Below are positions 36,282 through 45,823 of a DNA stretch of 64,000 bases, piece by piece. The first letter of the stretch is position 1. Each line of letters begins with the position of its first letter. The translations under genes were made by a program, and so were the position numbers. The stretch is from positions 1 through 64,000 of the forward strand of contig CAVYTF010000030.1 of NCBI GenBank assembly GCA_963771435.1, in the 5' to 3' direction. Origin of the DNA: CAVYTF01 sp963771435. Its GTDB lineage: Bacteria > Bacteroidota > Bacteroidia > Chitinophagales > Chitinophagaceae. The notes beneath the pieces were generated by a model, which saw only the letters and a list, made by a program, of their open reading frames with translations, was not told where the DNA came from and did not search any database.

Positions 36282-36970
36282 GCAGAAAGAATACTTCTCA
36301 TTTCGTTTATCTCTTCTTTGAAAGTTTGCAGGTTGTTTACCTGCAAACTTTCTTTTTTAGCTGAGGAATGAAATTCAGCAGTACCAGTTTCAACTGCAAT
36401 TTCAGCAACATTACTGCTTCTGACACCTCCGCCTGCCATAATAATGATTTTTTCCTCTGCTTGTTCCACAAGTTGTTTTATCAACCCTACACCTTCAAGC
36501 GCATTTTCTTTTTGCCCGCTTGTGAGTATTCGCTGGCAGCCGCAGGATATTATATCTTCCAAAGCCTTCCCGGCATCCTTAGTTCTGTCAAAAGCCCTAT
36601 GAAACGTTACTTCCAGCGGATAAACCAATTCTACCAGCCTCGCTGTCCTTTTCACATCAACGGTTTTGTCTTCATTTAATGATCCTATCACCACTCCATC
36701 AAACCCCAGTTCTTTGCAGAGAAGCGCATCCTTCTTCATCACTTCAAACTCTTCATTACTATAAAAAAAATTTCCACCCCTTGGCCTTATAATGGGAAAA
36801 ACAGGAATACTAATTCTTTCTCTAACCAGTTTCAACGCCCCATAAGAAATTGTTACGCCACCTTCCATATAACCACTACATAATTCAATTCTATCACATC
36901 CTGCCTCCGCAGCAAGCAACGCAGATTGCACATCAAACACGGCTATTTCTAAAATCCTTTTCATGTTCAT
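36275..36970 (-). CDS. cutC: CutC-family copper homeostasis protein
   Basis: A 231-residue TIM-barrel protein. LEIAVFDVQSALLAAEAGCD (start), RIELCSGYMEGGVTISYG, PIIRPRGGNFFYSNEE and TFHRAFDRTKDAGKALEDI are CutC signatures. Cu(I) binding is reported for the family, but the role is debated. The ATG at 36970 overlaps the upstream glycosylasparaginase by 4 bp, so the two genes are coupled. The 3' end overlaps the OmpA lipoprotein end. Confidence 0.9.
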   Translation of the reverse strand: MNMKRILEIAVFDVQSALLAAEAGCDRIELCSGYMEGGVTISYGALKLVRERISIPVFPIIRPRGGNFFYSNEEFEVMKKDALLCKELGFDGVVIGSLNEDKTVDVKRTARLVELVYPLEVTFHRAFDRTKDAGKALEDIISCGCQRILTSGQKENALEGVGLIKQLVEQAEEKIIIMAGGGVRSSNVAEIAVETGTAEFHSSAKKESLQVNNLQTFKEEINEMRSILSAY

Positions 36971-37989
36971 TTTCCAAAAACAAACTTTCCATTCACCAAA
37001 ACATTCTTGTCATCCGCAGTACAAACCGCAAAATTGAACCCCTGCTGAATACAATATGCCCCATATTCCCCCTGCCTGTTCATCGCAATAAACGCCACTT
37101 GGAAATCCTTCACCTTTGTCCCATTTCTCTTTATTATTCTTTCAACCGCAGCCTTACAAGCGTTTTCGGGATTCATGCCGTTGCGCATATTTTCCACCAC
37201 CAAATGCGTTCCCGCCACTTTTATCACCTCTTCGCCCAACCCGGTTGACACAGCCGCACCCACCTCATTATCCACAAACAACCCCGCCCCGATTATCGGC
37301 GAATCTCCAACTCTTCCGTGCATTTTAAAACCCATCCCGCTCGTCGTACAGCTACCGCTCAGGTTGCCGTTCGCGTCCAGCGCCAGCATCCCGATCGTGT
37401 CATGGTTCCAGCTTCCATCAGCCAGTTTGTTAGGCGCAAAAGCGCTTTGCCCCTTCCCGTTTTCCACATTTATCTGCGGTTTGTACTGCGATTTTTTCAG
37501 CCATTCCTCGTAATTTTTTTTTGCGTCGTCCGACAAAACCTCCGGCTCCAGCGCAAACCCTTCGCTCACCGCAAACTCCTGCGCGCCCGCGCCCACCAGC
37601 ATCACGTGCGGCGTTTTCTCCATCACCAGCCTCGCCACCGAGATGGGGTGTTTTATCCTTTCTATACACCCCACGCTGCCGCAGTTGCCGTTTTCGTCCA
37701 TAATGCTCGCGTCCAGAGTTACAAACCCATCCCTGTCCGGGTTCGCGTTCAGGCCCACGCAGCAGCTCATTTCGCCCTCCGTCACCATCACGCCTTTTTC
37801 CACCGCGTCCAGCGCCCGGCCGCCATTGCGCAGCACCTGCCATGCAGCTTTATTCGCATTAATACCGGCATCCCAGGTAGAGATCACAATTGGTTTTTGG
37901 CCAATATTTTTTGATGAGGTAAAAGACATAAACGGCATCGCAGACAATCCAAAAGACGAAAGCTGCAAAAAGCGGCGGCGGTGAAGCAT
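36967..37989 (-). CDS. N4-(beta-N-acetylglucosaminyl)-L-asparaginase
   Basis: An Ntn-hydrolase of the T2 family (glycosylasparaginase/isoaspartyl peptidase), 340 residues. The autocleavage site is HDTIGMLALD, with Thr becoming the nucleophile after self-cleavage. GRVGDSPIIGAGLFVDNEVG is the substrate region. A Tat-type signal (RRRFLQLSSFG) suggests export of the folded enzyme. It would release Asn-linked sugars in the periplasm. The gene overlaps cutC by 4 bp. The long GC-rich region of the coding DNA gives shadow frames. Confidence 0.92.
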   Translation of the reverse strand: MLHRRRFLQLSSFGLSAMPFMSFTSSKNIGQKPIVISTWDAGINANKAAWQVLRNGGRALDAVEKGVMVTEGEMSCCVGLNANPDRDGFVTLDASIMDENGNCGSVGCIERIKHPISVARLVMEKTPHVMLVGAGAQEFAVSEGFALEPEVLSDDAKKNYEEWLKKSQYKPQINVENGKGQSAFAPNKLADGSWNHDTIGMLALDANGNLSGSCTTSGMGFKMHGRVGDSPIIGAGLFVDNEVGAAVSTGLGEEVIKVAGTHLVVENMRNGMNPENACKAAVERIIKRNGTKVKDFQVAFIAMNRQGEYGAYCIQQGFNFAVCTADDKNVLVNGKFVFGK

Positions 37990-38325
37990 AATTAATTTTC
38001 TTTCAAAGCTATTTCAAAATAAGATTAAAAATGTTCATCGCATCTCAAATCATAAAATCAGTGAGGCAATCAACTAATCAACAATTCAAGGGGGCTCTCA
38101 TCTTCGTCTTTCTCTCAACTTCTGTTCGGGCTGTCCGTTCCAAGTCCGGCACAAGGCTCTCCCCAAACCCTTCACCGGGCTTTCCACTACCATCCCGCAG
38201 CTCTTCAACCGCAGTAACTCTATTCAGCAATTAAACGCAATCTCCCTCAATTTAAAATGAACAATGCACCACTCTACACAATCCATCATTCACCACTCAT
38301 ATCAAACTAACATCCTTCAATATTT
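37990..38325. other. Intergenic region without a visible gene
   Basis: About 340 bp between the glycosylasparaginase gene and array 6. It contains short open stretches and a GC-rich segment (about 38115-38230) with CCGGCAC and CTTCAACCG text, but no frame with family-like sequence, no hairpin terminator and no known repeat. Confidence 0.5.
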
Positions 38326-38514
38326 CCCTTCTGCCTGTCAACAAGTCATTTCTGACAACCCACAACCCATTTCTGCCAACTCACAACGCATTTCTAAAAG
38401 ACAATATGTCATTTCTGACGACTCACAACGCATTTCTGAAAGGTCACAATTCATTTCTGAAAGGTCACAACCCATTTCTGAAATGCAACAACGCACTTCT
38501 ACTGTTCATGTCAC
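38326..38514. repeat. 21-bp tandem array 6 (upstream of gyrA)
   Basis: CATTTCTG recurs at 38347, 38368, 38389, 38410, 38431, 38452, 38473 and 38494, exactly 21 bp apart, with a degenerate CCCTTCTG one step earlier at 38326. The second block ACAAC before each core is also fixed. It ends about 100 bp before gyrA. The plus-strand open frame through it (seven-residue repeat SERSQPI) is judged spurious. Confidence 0.92.
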
Positions 38515-38573
38515 CAAAGGCTATTTTGTGTATAATAAACCATTAAAACCATCCTTCTTTCCACTGATTCCAT

Positions 38574-38581
38574 TACCTTTG
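38574..38581 (+). promoter_or_regulatory. -7 element (TACCTTTG) upstream of gyrA
   Basis: TACCTTTG fits the TAnnTTTG consensus and lies 34 bp before the gyrA ATG, between array 6 and the gene. No clear TTTG box is visible at -33, so the array may lie directly over or next to the upstream promoter contacts. Confidence 0.45.
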
Positions 38582-38615
38582 GCAACCTAAAAAAATCCAC
38601 ACAGGAAACTTATAA

Positions 38616-41259
38616 ATGGAAGAAAATAACATACCGGAGCAAACAGCAGACAACGACCGAATAATAGAGGTGAATATTGAGGAGCAGATGAAAACCTCCT
38701 ACATTGATTACTCAATGAGCGTAATAGTTGGGCGCGCCCTGCCCGATGTGCGCGATGGTTTCAAACCAGTTCACCGCCGTGTGCTCTTTGCCATGCACGA
38801 ACTCGGCAACAACAGCAACAGGCCTTATAAAAAAGCGGCCCGTATCGTCGGCGAAGTGATGGGTAAATACCATCCCCACGGCGATGCCTCTATATATGAT
38901 ACGATTGTGCGTATGGCACAGCCTTTCACCATGCGTCATACGTTGGTGGACGGCCAGGGAAACTTTGGCACACAGGATGGCGACCCGCCTGCGGCCATGC
39001 GGTACACCGAAATAAGGCTCGAAAAACTCGGCGAAGCAATGCTGGAAGATATTGAAAAAGACACCGTCGACTTTCAGTTGAATTTTGATGACTCATTAAA
39101 TGAACCCGTTGTATTGCCTACACGCGTGCCTCAGTTATTGATAAACGGATCCAGCGGAATAGCTGTAGGCATGGCAACCAACATGATGCCCCACAATCTC
39201 GGCGAAGTGATAGATGGATGCATCGCTTATATCGAAAACAGGGAAATCACTGCTGAAGAATTGATCGTGTATGTAAAAGCGCCTGATTTTCCCACAGGAG
39301 GTGTGATCTATGGCATGGAAGGCGTGAAGCAGGCATTGCTCACCGGAAGGGGTAGGGTAGTAGTGCGCGGCAAATGTTTGGTTGATACGAAACAAAGCGG
39401 CAGGGAACAAATTGTTATCAATGAAGTGCCTTACCAGGTAAGCCTCGATGGATTGACTGATCGTATTGGCCAATTGGTGAATGAAAAAGTGGTAGAAGGC
39501 ATTGCTCATGTGAACAACGAAAGCAATGAGCGTGAAGGAGTACGTATTGTGGTTGATTTAAAACGCGATGCTGTTGCCAATATCGTCATCAACCAATTGT
39601 ACAAATTCACCGAGCTGCAAACCAGTTATGGAATCAACAATGTTGCTCTCAGCAAAGGCAGGCCAAGGATATTTAACATCAGGGACCTCATCAGCGAGTT
39701 TGTAGAATTCAGAATGGAAGTGGTCATCCGCCGCGCCAAATTTGAACTCCGCAAAGCGCAGGAACGAGCGCATATTTTGCAGGGCTATCTTATTGCATTA
39801 GACCATTTGGATGAAGTGATAAAGCTCATTCGCGAATCATCAACGCCTGACATCGCCAAAGAAAATTTAATATCAGCAGGTTGGGGGCTCGATGACATCC
39901 AGGCAAAAGCGATACTTGAACTTCGTTTACAGCGCCTCACCGGAATGGAGCGCGAAAAGATAAAGGAAGAATATGATGGTTTAATGAAAATAATCGCTCA
40001 TCTCCAGGAACTGCTCGGCAGCGAAATATTGCGGTACGATTTGATAAAAACTGAATTGTTTGAAATAAAAGAAAAGTTCAGCAACCCCCGCAAAAGTGAA
40101 ATTCAATTTCTTGCGGATGAAATAAACATGCTGGATTTCATTAAGGAAGAAGATGTGGTTATTACGATTTCTAAATTGGGTTATATCAAACGGACCACTG
40201 CCACAGAATATCGCCAGCAACGGCGCGGCGGGAGAGGGGCAGTTGGCAGCAAAACCCGCGAAGAAGATTTTGTAGAACATCTCTTTGTTGCCTCCACGCA
40301 CGACACCATGATGTTCTTTACAGAAAAAGGAAGGTGTTACTGGCTGAAAGTATACGAAATACCTGAAGGGGAAAAACAAAGCAAAGGCAGAGCGGTTCAA
40401 AATCTTATTCAAATGCCTACGGACGATAAGGTCCGGGCAGTTATTGAAGTCAAAGACCTCGAGGATAAAGAATATGTCACCAATCATTTCATCGTGCTCT
40501 GCACAAAAAAGGGCATTATTAAAAAAACTTTGCTGGAAGATTTCAGCAGGCCTCGTGCAAACGGTATAAATGCCATCAATATCACCGAAGGCGATGAATT
40601 GCTGGAAGCCATCATGACCAACGGCAAAAATGAAATAATGCTTGCAGTAAAAAGCGGCCGCGCCATTCGCTTCCCTGAAGCAAAGGTTCGTCCTACGGGC
40701 AGAGGCGCTATTGGCGTTACTGGTATTGAAGTGGACAATCAAACCGACGAAGTGATCGGTATGATTTGTGTCGATAAAACCGACAGATCAAAAACGGTTT
40801 TAGTGATCAGTGAAAAAGGATATGGAAAGCGCACTGCAATAGTGGATGAAGACGGGGAAGATGTTTACCGAATCACCAACAGGGGAGGTAAGGGCGTAAA
40901 AACAATAAATGTAACAGAAAAGACAGGCAGGCTTGTGGGCATTTTAGCAGTAAGCGAAACCGATGACCTTATCATCACCTGCAAATCCGGTATTGCACTA
41001 CGTACTTCTGTAAAGAGCATCAAACAGGCTGGAAGAGCAACACAAGGCGTTATACTGATCAGGTTGGATGAAGGGGATGAAATAGCAGCTATTTCAAAGA
41101 TAAAAGAAGACGAAGTGGTTATTGCAGAAATTGTTACCGAAGAAGGTGCTGCCCTGATTGACATCAATCCTGCAGAACTGAGATCCGGAAAATAATAACA
41201 CAGAAAAAATTGAAGATGATAGTTCAGATGTTTCAACAAATGAAACTGATGAGCCCTGA
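38616..41259 (+). CDS. gyrA: DNA gyrase subunit A, with a frameshift before its acidic tail
   Basis: Cleavage-reunion subunit of gyrase, which introduces negative supercoils. The catalytic Tyr is Y130 in AAMRYTEIRL. The GyrA box QRRGGRG lies in the C-terminal wrapping domain and distinguishes it from ParC. The QRDR is HPHGDASIYD: Ala91 at the E. coli Ser83 site and Asp95 at the Asp87 site. The frame stops at 41193-41195 after SGK, but skipping one base continues 21 codons with NNTEKIEDDSSDVSTNETDE and then P, stop at 41257. Such acidic tails are typical of GyrA. About 880 residues in full. Confidence 0.95.
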
Positions 41260-41333
41260 TAAATAAATTGATTGCTCTAATTTTGAAAAATTAATCAACA
41301 AACAATAGGTTTCATAAAACAAAAATTGCCATT

Positions 41334-42635
41334 ATGAAAAAAATGCTTCTGATCGCAGTGCTTTGCTCCTCATTTGGTTTTGCAAAAGCACAGAATTATG
41401 ATGATGTAACTAAATATTTAGTACTTAAACATCCTGAGCAGGCTATCCCCGAAATAAATAAATTAACCGCCGACGCAAAAGCATCAAAAAAACCAGAAAC
41501 ATGGTTTTATAAAGGCGCAGTATATGCAGCAATTTACGCCGATGCAAGTTTGCGTGCAAAATATACTAATGCTGGGTTTGTTGCCGATACCGCCCTGCTC
41601 AAATATGCACAGATGGACACATCTTTTAGCATGGTTAAGCAATACAGTGCACAGCCTTTTTATGATATTTATTCTACTTCAAGAGATGAAGGGGTAAGAA
41701 CATTTAATGCAAAAAAGTGGGACTCCGCCAGCATTTATTTTGGCCTTGCGCAATTTTACAGCGAATATCTTTTCAAAAGAAAATGGATAATCTCTCCATC
41801 AGCTTTCGATACAGCTATAACGCAGTATGCAGGTTTTGCTTATCAAAATAATAATCAACCGGATATGGCCATGAAGTATTACAAAATAATGGCTGCGAAC
41901 AAGGCGGGAGGGGCTGATTTAGAAAACATGTACCGTTTTATGCTTAACTATTATTCCAAAAATAAAGACAATGCTGATTTTCAATCCATTCTTGCTGAGG
42001 TTAGGCAATTGTACCCACAAGAAGCAACGACCTGGGATGATTTCGCTACTGAAAACATGACCACCACTATGAGTTTGGATGATATGGCTGCAAAATATAA
42101 ACAAGACGATGCTGCAGGAAAAATAATGACTGCAGATCAGTACACGGGTTACGGAGAAACTTTTGCCATTATTCCCAAGGACGCTCTCAGTAAAATGGAC
42201 AGTGCTAAACAGGTTGATTATAAATATTTGGCAGCAGATGCTTACTCAAAAGCTTTTAACCTATCCAATAACGGTCTTTTTGCCTTCAACGCAGGCCTTA
42301 TGTACTATAATATTTATACTGTTTTAGATGACAGGTTTTATAATTTAAGGGGCGAGGCAGCTGGTTTAAAAGCGCAGCGTAATGTGGTTGAAAAACAGGA
42401 ATTTATCCTTGCAGATTCTTCCATCAACTGGCTAACAAAAGCATATAATATTCTAAAAGAAAAAACAGACCGCACTAAAAATGAAAGCAATTCTTTAAAC
42501 CGGGCAGTAGATTTTCTTGCAACAATTTATGGATGGGAGCGCGACAAAAACCGTGGCGTGAATCCTGCGAACTATGATAAATACGATGCACTCTTCAACA
42601 AGTTTGACGCAGAGCACGATAAGTACAAACAATAA
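41334..42635 (+). CDS. Secreted TPR-like helical repeat protein
   Basis: A 433-residue exported protein (signal peptide MKKMLLIAVLCSSFGFAKAQ). Helix pairs with TPR spacing can be traced: WFYKGAVYAAIYADASLRAK, DSASIYFGLAQFYSEYLF, DTAITQYAGFAYQNNNQPDM and AAKYKQDDAAGKI. Similar proteins in Bacteroidota act as scaffolds, but no function can be given. It follows gyrA on the same strand and is closed by a terminator at 42658. Confidence 0.65.
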   Translation: MKKMLLIAVLCSSFGFAKAQNYDDVTKYLVLKHPEQAIPEINKLTADAKASKKPETWFYKGAVYAAIYADASLRAKYTNAGFVADTALLKYAQMDTSFSMVKQYSAQPFYDIYSTSRDEGVRTFNAKKWDSASIYFGLAQFYSEYLFKRKWIISPSAFDTAITQYAGFAYQNNNQPDMAMKYYKIMAANKAGGADLENMYRFMLNYYSKNKDNADFQSILAEVRQLYPQEATTWDDFATENMTTTMSLDDMAAKYKQDDAAGKIMTADQYTGYGETFAIIPKDALSKMDSAKQVDYKYLAADAYSKAFNLSNNGLFAFNAGLMYYNIYTVLDDRFYNLRGEAAGLKAQRNVVEKQEFILADSSINWLTKAYNILKEKTDRTKNESNSLNRAVDFLATIYGWERDKNRGVNPANYDKYDALFNKFDAEHDKYKQ

Positions 42636-42657
42636 GAAATTTTTTTAGATATAATTT

Positions 42658-42686
42658 AAAGAGCTGCGTTTTGCAGCTCTTTTAGT
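42658..42686 (+). terminator. Rho-independent terminator
   Basis: AAAGAGCTGC (42658-42667), loop GTTTT, GCAGCTCTTT (42673-42682), then TTAG. It closes the 41334-42635 gene. Confidence 0.85.
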
Positions 42687-42736
42687 TTATTAGAGTTCCT
42701 TTATTGAAATTTAATTAACTATCAATTGTAAGTTTC

Positions 42737-42744
42737 TATATTTG
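42737..42744 (+). promoter_or_regulatory. -7 element (TATATTTG) for the lipoprotein gene
   Basis: TATATTTG fits TAnnTTTG and lies 18 bp before the ATG at 42763, which would give a short leader. The -33 region (TTTAATTAAC) is only a partial match. Confidence 0.45.
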
Positions 42745-42762
42745 GCGAAAAATTAAACACTC

Positions 42763-44460
42763 ATGAAACTAATGAAACTAAGCTGCGCAGTACTTATCGT
42801 TTTTGCGGCTTTTACTTCTTGCCAGAAAGAAAATGTTGGGTCGGTTGTTGAATCAAAACAACTTCTCTCTAAAAAACAAACAACACAAACCGTCATCACA
42901 GAAACTTTTGAAACAGGCACAAAAACGGCCTATGCCGATGCAACTGTCACCCTCAGCACCGGCGTTTGGGATTTTAATGATGCCCTGCTCGGCAATTCTT
43001 CTTCTGATGCCAAAGACGGCAGCCAGTCCGCCCGTGTTCGCAACAGCGGCATCCTTACCACCAAATTCGATTACTCAGGTGGCGCCTCTACAGTAACTTT
43101 AAAACATGCATTATATGGCTCTGATGCAAAAGGTACCTGGCAATTATGGTACAGCACAAATGGCGGCAGCACATATACTGAAACCGGCTCTACAGTTACA
43201 ACAAGCTCAAAAACACTCGCCACAGCCACCTTCACGTTAAATATTTCAGGCAATATCCGTTTCGAAATTCGCAAAACCGATGGCGGCAGCAACCGCATCA
43301 ACTTTGATGACTTTGCAGTAACAAGTTATGGAGGAACAACCGCCACACCAACTCTCACTTCTCTTTCCCCCGATAGTGCCACAGCAGGCGGCGCAGCATT
43401 TACCATCACAGCCACAGGAACAAACTTTGTCAGCGGCGCAACCATCAATTGGAACGCAACCCCATTAACAACCACTTTCGTAAGCGCAACTTCCTTAACA
43501 GCCAGCGTTCCTGCCACTGACATCGCAACAGCAGGCACAGCAAGCGTAACAGTAACAGCAAGCGGCAACACATCTTCAGCCGTTTCGTTCATCATAAAAG
43601 GCGCGATCACAGGCCAAAAGAAGTTTTTGTTTGATGCCCTTCATGCAGAAACTGCCGGCAATGCAGACTGGGTAATTGACGAAGACAACGGCACCCCACA
43701 AAGAATTCCCACTCCTGCCCAATCAGGCATTACATCATCCACTCCTGAAACCTATTGGACAGGCGCTCTTTCCAGTTTTGGGATAGCCTTGGTTAAAGAA
43801 GGAAACTATGTAGAAACATTGCCCTCAACAGGGGCTATCACTTATGGTAATTCCTCCAATGCACAAGACCTTTCAAATTATAGTGTCTTTGTAGTGGATG
43901 AACCCAACACCCCTTTCACCGCCACAGAAAAAACTGCCATCCTCAATTTTGTGAAAAATGGCGGCGGCCTGTTCATGGTTTCCGACCATGATGGCGCTTC
44001 CCGCCTCAATAATGGATGGGAAGCCGTAACTGTCTGGAACGATTTAATGCAGAACAACTCCATTCAGGCAAACCCCTTTGGTTTCAGCATTGATTCCACC
44101 AATATTTCACAAACCACCACAAACGTGCTCACCAATAAAACCGGCAATCCCATCCTAAGCGGCTCACAGGGTTCCGTTTCAGAATTAGAATTTGATAACG
44201 GCGCCACGCTCACCCTTCAACCCACCGCCAACAACACAGTTCAGGGCCTCATTTGGGAAACCGGCGATGCCCAGGTAAATACAAACGTCATGACGGCCTC
44301 CTCCACCTACGGCACAGGCCGCGTGTATGTAGTAACCGATAGCTCGCCATTAGACGACGGCACCGGCGCCTCCGGAAACTCATTATACGTCGGCTGGTCT
44401 AAAGACAGCCACACCCAGTTATTCATGAATGCCGTCCTCTGGCTCGCAAAACTGCAATAA
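42763..44460 (+). CDS. Lipoprotein with IPT/TIG domain and amidotransferase-like C-terminus
   Basis: A 565-residue surface or outer-membrane lipoprotein (lipobox AFTS, Cys20). Domains in order: a jelly-roll-like region (about 45-190, ending with RINFDDFAVTSYGG), an IPT/TIG domain (about 193-280, LTSLSPDSATAGG to SAVSFII), and a C-terminal alpha/beta domain (about 283-565; KKFLFDALHAETAGNADWVI, FVVDEPNTPFTATE, NFVKNGGGLFMVSDHDG) resembling the ThuA/DUF4350 class I glutamine-amidotransferase-like fold, without the catalytic Cys. A polysaccharide or surface adhesion role is possible but unproven. A terminator follows. Confidence 0.7.
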   Translation: MKLMKLSCAVLIVFAAFTSCQKENVGSVVESKQLLSKKQTTQTVITETFETGTKTAYADATVTLSTGVWDFNDALLGNSSSDAKDGSQSARVRNSGILTTKFDYSGGASTVTLKHALYGSDAKGTWQLWYSTNGGSTYTETGSTVTTSSKTLATATFTLNISGNIRFEIRKTDGGSNRINFDDFAVTSYGGTTATPTLTSLSPDSATAGGAAFTITATGTNFVSGATINWNATPLTTTFVSATSLTASVPATDIATAGTASVTVTASGNTSSAVSFIIKGAITGQKKFLFDALHAETAGNADWVIDEDNGTPQRIPTPAQSGITSSTPETYWTGALSSFGIALVKEGNYVETLPSTGAITYGNSSNAQDLSNYSVFVVDEPNTPFTATEKTAILNFVKNGGGLFMVSDHDGASRLNNGWEAVTVWNDLMQNNSIQANPFGFSIDSTNISQTTTNVLTNKTGNPILSGSQGSVSELEFDNGATLTLQPTANNTVQGLIWETGDAQVNTNVMTASSTYGTGRVYVVTDSSPLDDGTGASGNSLYVGWSKDSHTQLFMNAVLWLAKLQ

Positions 44461-44484
44461 GCTTTCACTAAAAGTTTTAATAAA

Positions 44485-44515
44485 AAAGAAACTCCGCGAG
44501 GGGTTTCTTTTTATT
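44485..44515 (+). terminator. Rho-independent terminator
   Basis: AAAGAAACTCC (44485-44495), loop GCGA, GGGGTTTCTTT (44500-44510), then TTATTTT. Only one wobble pair. It lies 24 bp beyond the lipoprotein stop. Confidence 0.85.
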
Positions 44516-44581
44516 TTGGGGGTATTTATGCCTCCCTACCGCCCATTTTTCTAAGCAGCAAAGCTGTAGCCGATAGTTTTT

Positions 44582-45127
44582 GCAATGTCATCCATGTTTG
44601 GAGCAATGTCACCCATAGTTTTTGCAATGTCATTCATGTTTGGAGCAATGTGACCGATAGTTAGAGCAATGTGACGGACATTTAGACCAGTGTGACCGAT
44701 AGTTAGACCAATGTGACGGACATTTAGAGCAATGTGACCGATAGTTAGAGCAATGTGACGGACATTTATTGCAATGTGACCGATAGTTAGAGCAATGTGA
44801 CGGACATTTAGAGCAATGTGACCGATAGTTATTGCAATGTGACGGACATTTAGAGCAATGTGACCGATAATTATTGCAATGTGACGGACATTTGGAGCAA
44901 TGTGACCAATAGTTTTTGCAATGTGATTCATATTTGGAGCAATGTGACCGATAATTACAGCAATGTGACGGACGTTTAGAGCAATGTGACCGATAATTAT
45001 TGAAATGTGACGGACATTTAGAGCAATGTGACGGATAGTTAGAGCAATGTGACGGACATTTAGAGCAATGTGAACAATAGTTTTTGCAATGTGATTCATA
45101 TTTGGAGCAATGTGACCGATATTTAAA
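44582..45127. repeat. 21-bp tandem array 7 (upstream of grpE), longest array
   Basis: GCAATGTG recurs from 44582 to 45107 in 26 units, always 21 bp apart (44582 + 21n). Units alternate between a CCGATAGTTAGA and a CGGACATTTAGA second half, making a 42-bp higher-order repeat over most of the length. In the second form AATGT and ACATT are a 5-bp dyad. The minus strand is open throughout (HIALNVR/HIALTIG heptads). The array ends 100 bp before grpE. Confidence 0.95.
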
Positions 45128-45190
45128 ACCTAAGAATATTCTTTAATAAAGTATTTCTATGACAATATTTCCTTTTATCTGTTACGGCAA

Positions 45191-45198
45191 TAAATTTG
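45191..45198 (+). promoter_or_regulatory. -7 element (TAAATTTG) for grpE-dnaJ
   Basis: TAAATTTG fits TAnnTTTG and lies 28 bp before the grpE ATG. The -33 box is poor (ATTT at the right distance). No CIRCE-type inverted repeat was seen between it and grpE. Confidence 0.45.
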
Positions 45199-45226
45199 CC
45201 TATTATAATACTCAATAAAAATATCT

Positions 45227-45799
45227 ATGGAAGAAAAAGATTTTGAGCAAAATAACAATGCAGGAACTGCTGAAACGGCGGATGGTTCAATAAATGCTGA
45301 CGAAAATGCAGCAGGAACCAGTTATCTGAATGATCCTCTGGAAAATGAAAACGAAATTGAAAAACTCAAAGAAGACCTGCAGGAACAAAAAGACAAATAC
45401 CTGCGTTTGATGGCGGAGTTTGATAACTATCGCCGTCGCACGGCAAAGGAAAATTTTGAACTGCGCCAAACAGCGGCTAAAGATGTCATCATTTCTTTGC
45501 TTGATGTTTTGGACGATAGCGAACGTGCTGAAAAACAATTACAGGAGACGGGCGATATTAAAAAACAAAAGGAAGGAGTGCTGCTTGTATTTAATAAATT
45601 ACGAAATACTTTGCAGCAAAAGGGCCTAAAAGCGATGGAAAGCTTGCACAATGATTTTGATGTAGAAAAACACGAAGCCATTACTGAAATTGATGCACCC
45701 AAAGACAAACTGAAAGGAAAAGTGTTGGACGAAGTGCAGAAAGGGTATTATCTCAATGATAAATTAATACGCTTCGCAAAAGTGGTGGTGGGAAAATAA
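45227..45799 (+). CDS. grpE: Nucleotide exchange factor GrpE
   Basis: DnaK cochaperone, 190 residues. An acidic disordered N-terminus (residues 1-45) precedes a long coiled coil (EIEKLKEDLQEQKDKYLRLM) and the signature FDNYRRRTAKENFELRQTA. The beta-wing ends with VLDEVQKGYYLNDKLIRFAK and VVVGK, typical of GrpE C-termini. It heads grpE-dnaJ (24-bp gap); dnaK is not in this window. Array 7 lies directly upstream. Confidence 0.95.
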   Translation: MEEKDFEQNNNAGTAETADGSINADENAAGTSYLNDPLENENEIEKLKEDLQEQKDKYLRLMAEFDNYRRRTAKENFELRQTAAKDVIISLLDVLDDSERAEKQLQETGDIKKQKEGVLLVFNKLRNTLQQKGLKAMESLHNDFDVEKHEAITEIDAPKDKLKGKVLDEVQKGYYLNDKLIRFAKVVVGK

Positions 45800-45823
45800 T
45801 TAATACAGGGCTTAAATTTAATT

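Noticed and set aside
38264..38590. 108-residue plus-strand frame through array 6 (ISERSQP heptads)
   Set aside because: Array-driven open frame overlapping the gyrA promoter region; no support as a protein.
44551..45099. 182-residue minus-strand frame of HIALNVR/HIALTIG heptads through array 7
   Set aside because: Longest of the array frames, but explained by 26 stop-free 21-bp units; it runs opposite to grpE and starts inside the array.
45128..45226. CIRCE (HrcA) operator before grpE
   Set aside because: No 9-bp inverted repeat with 9-bp spacer of the CIRCE type is present in this gap.
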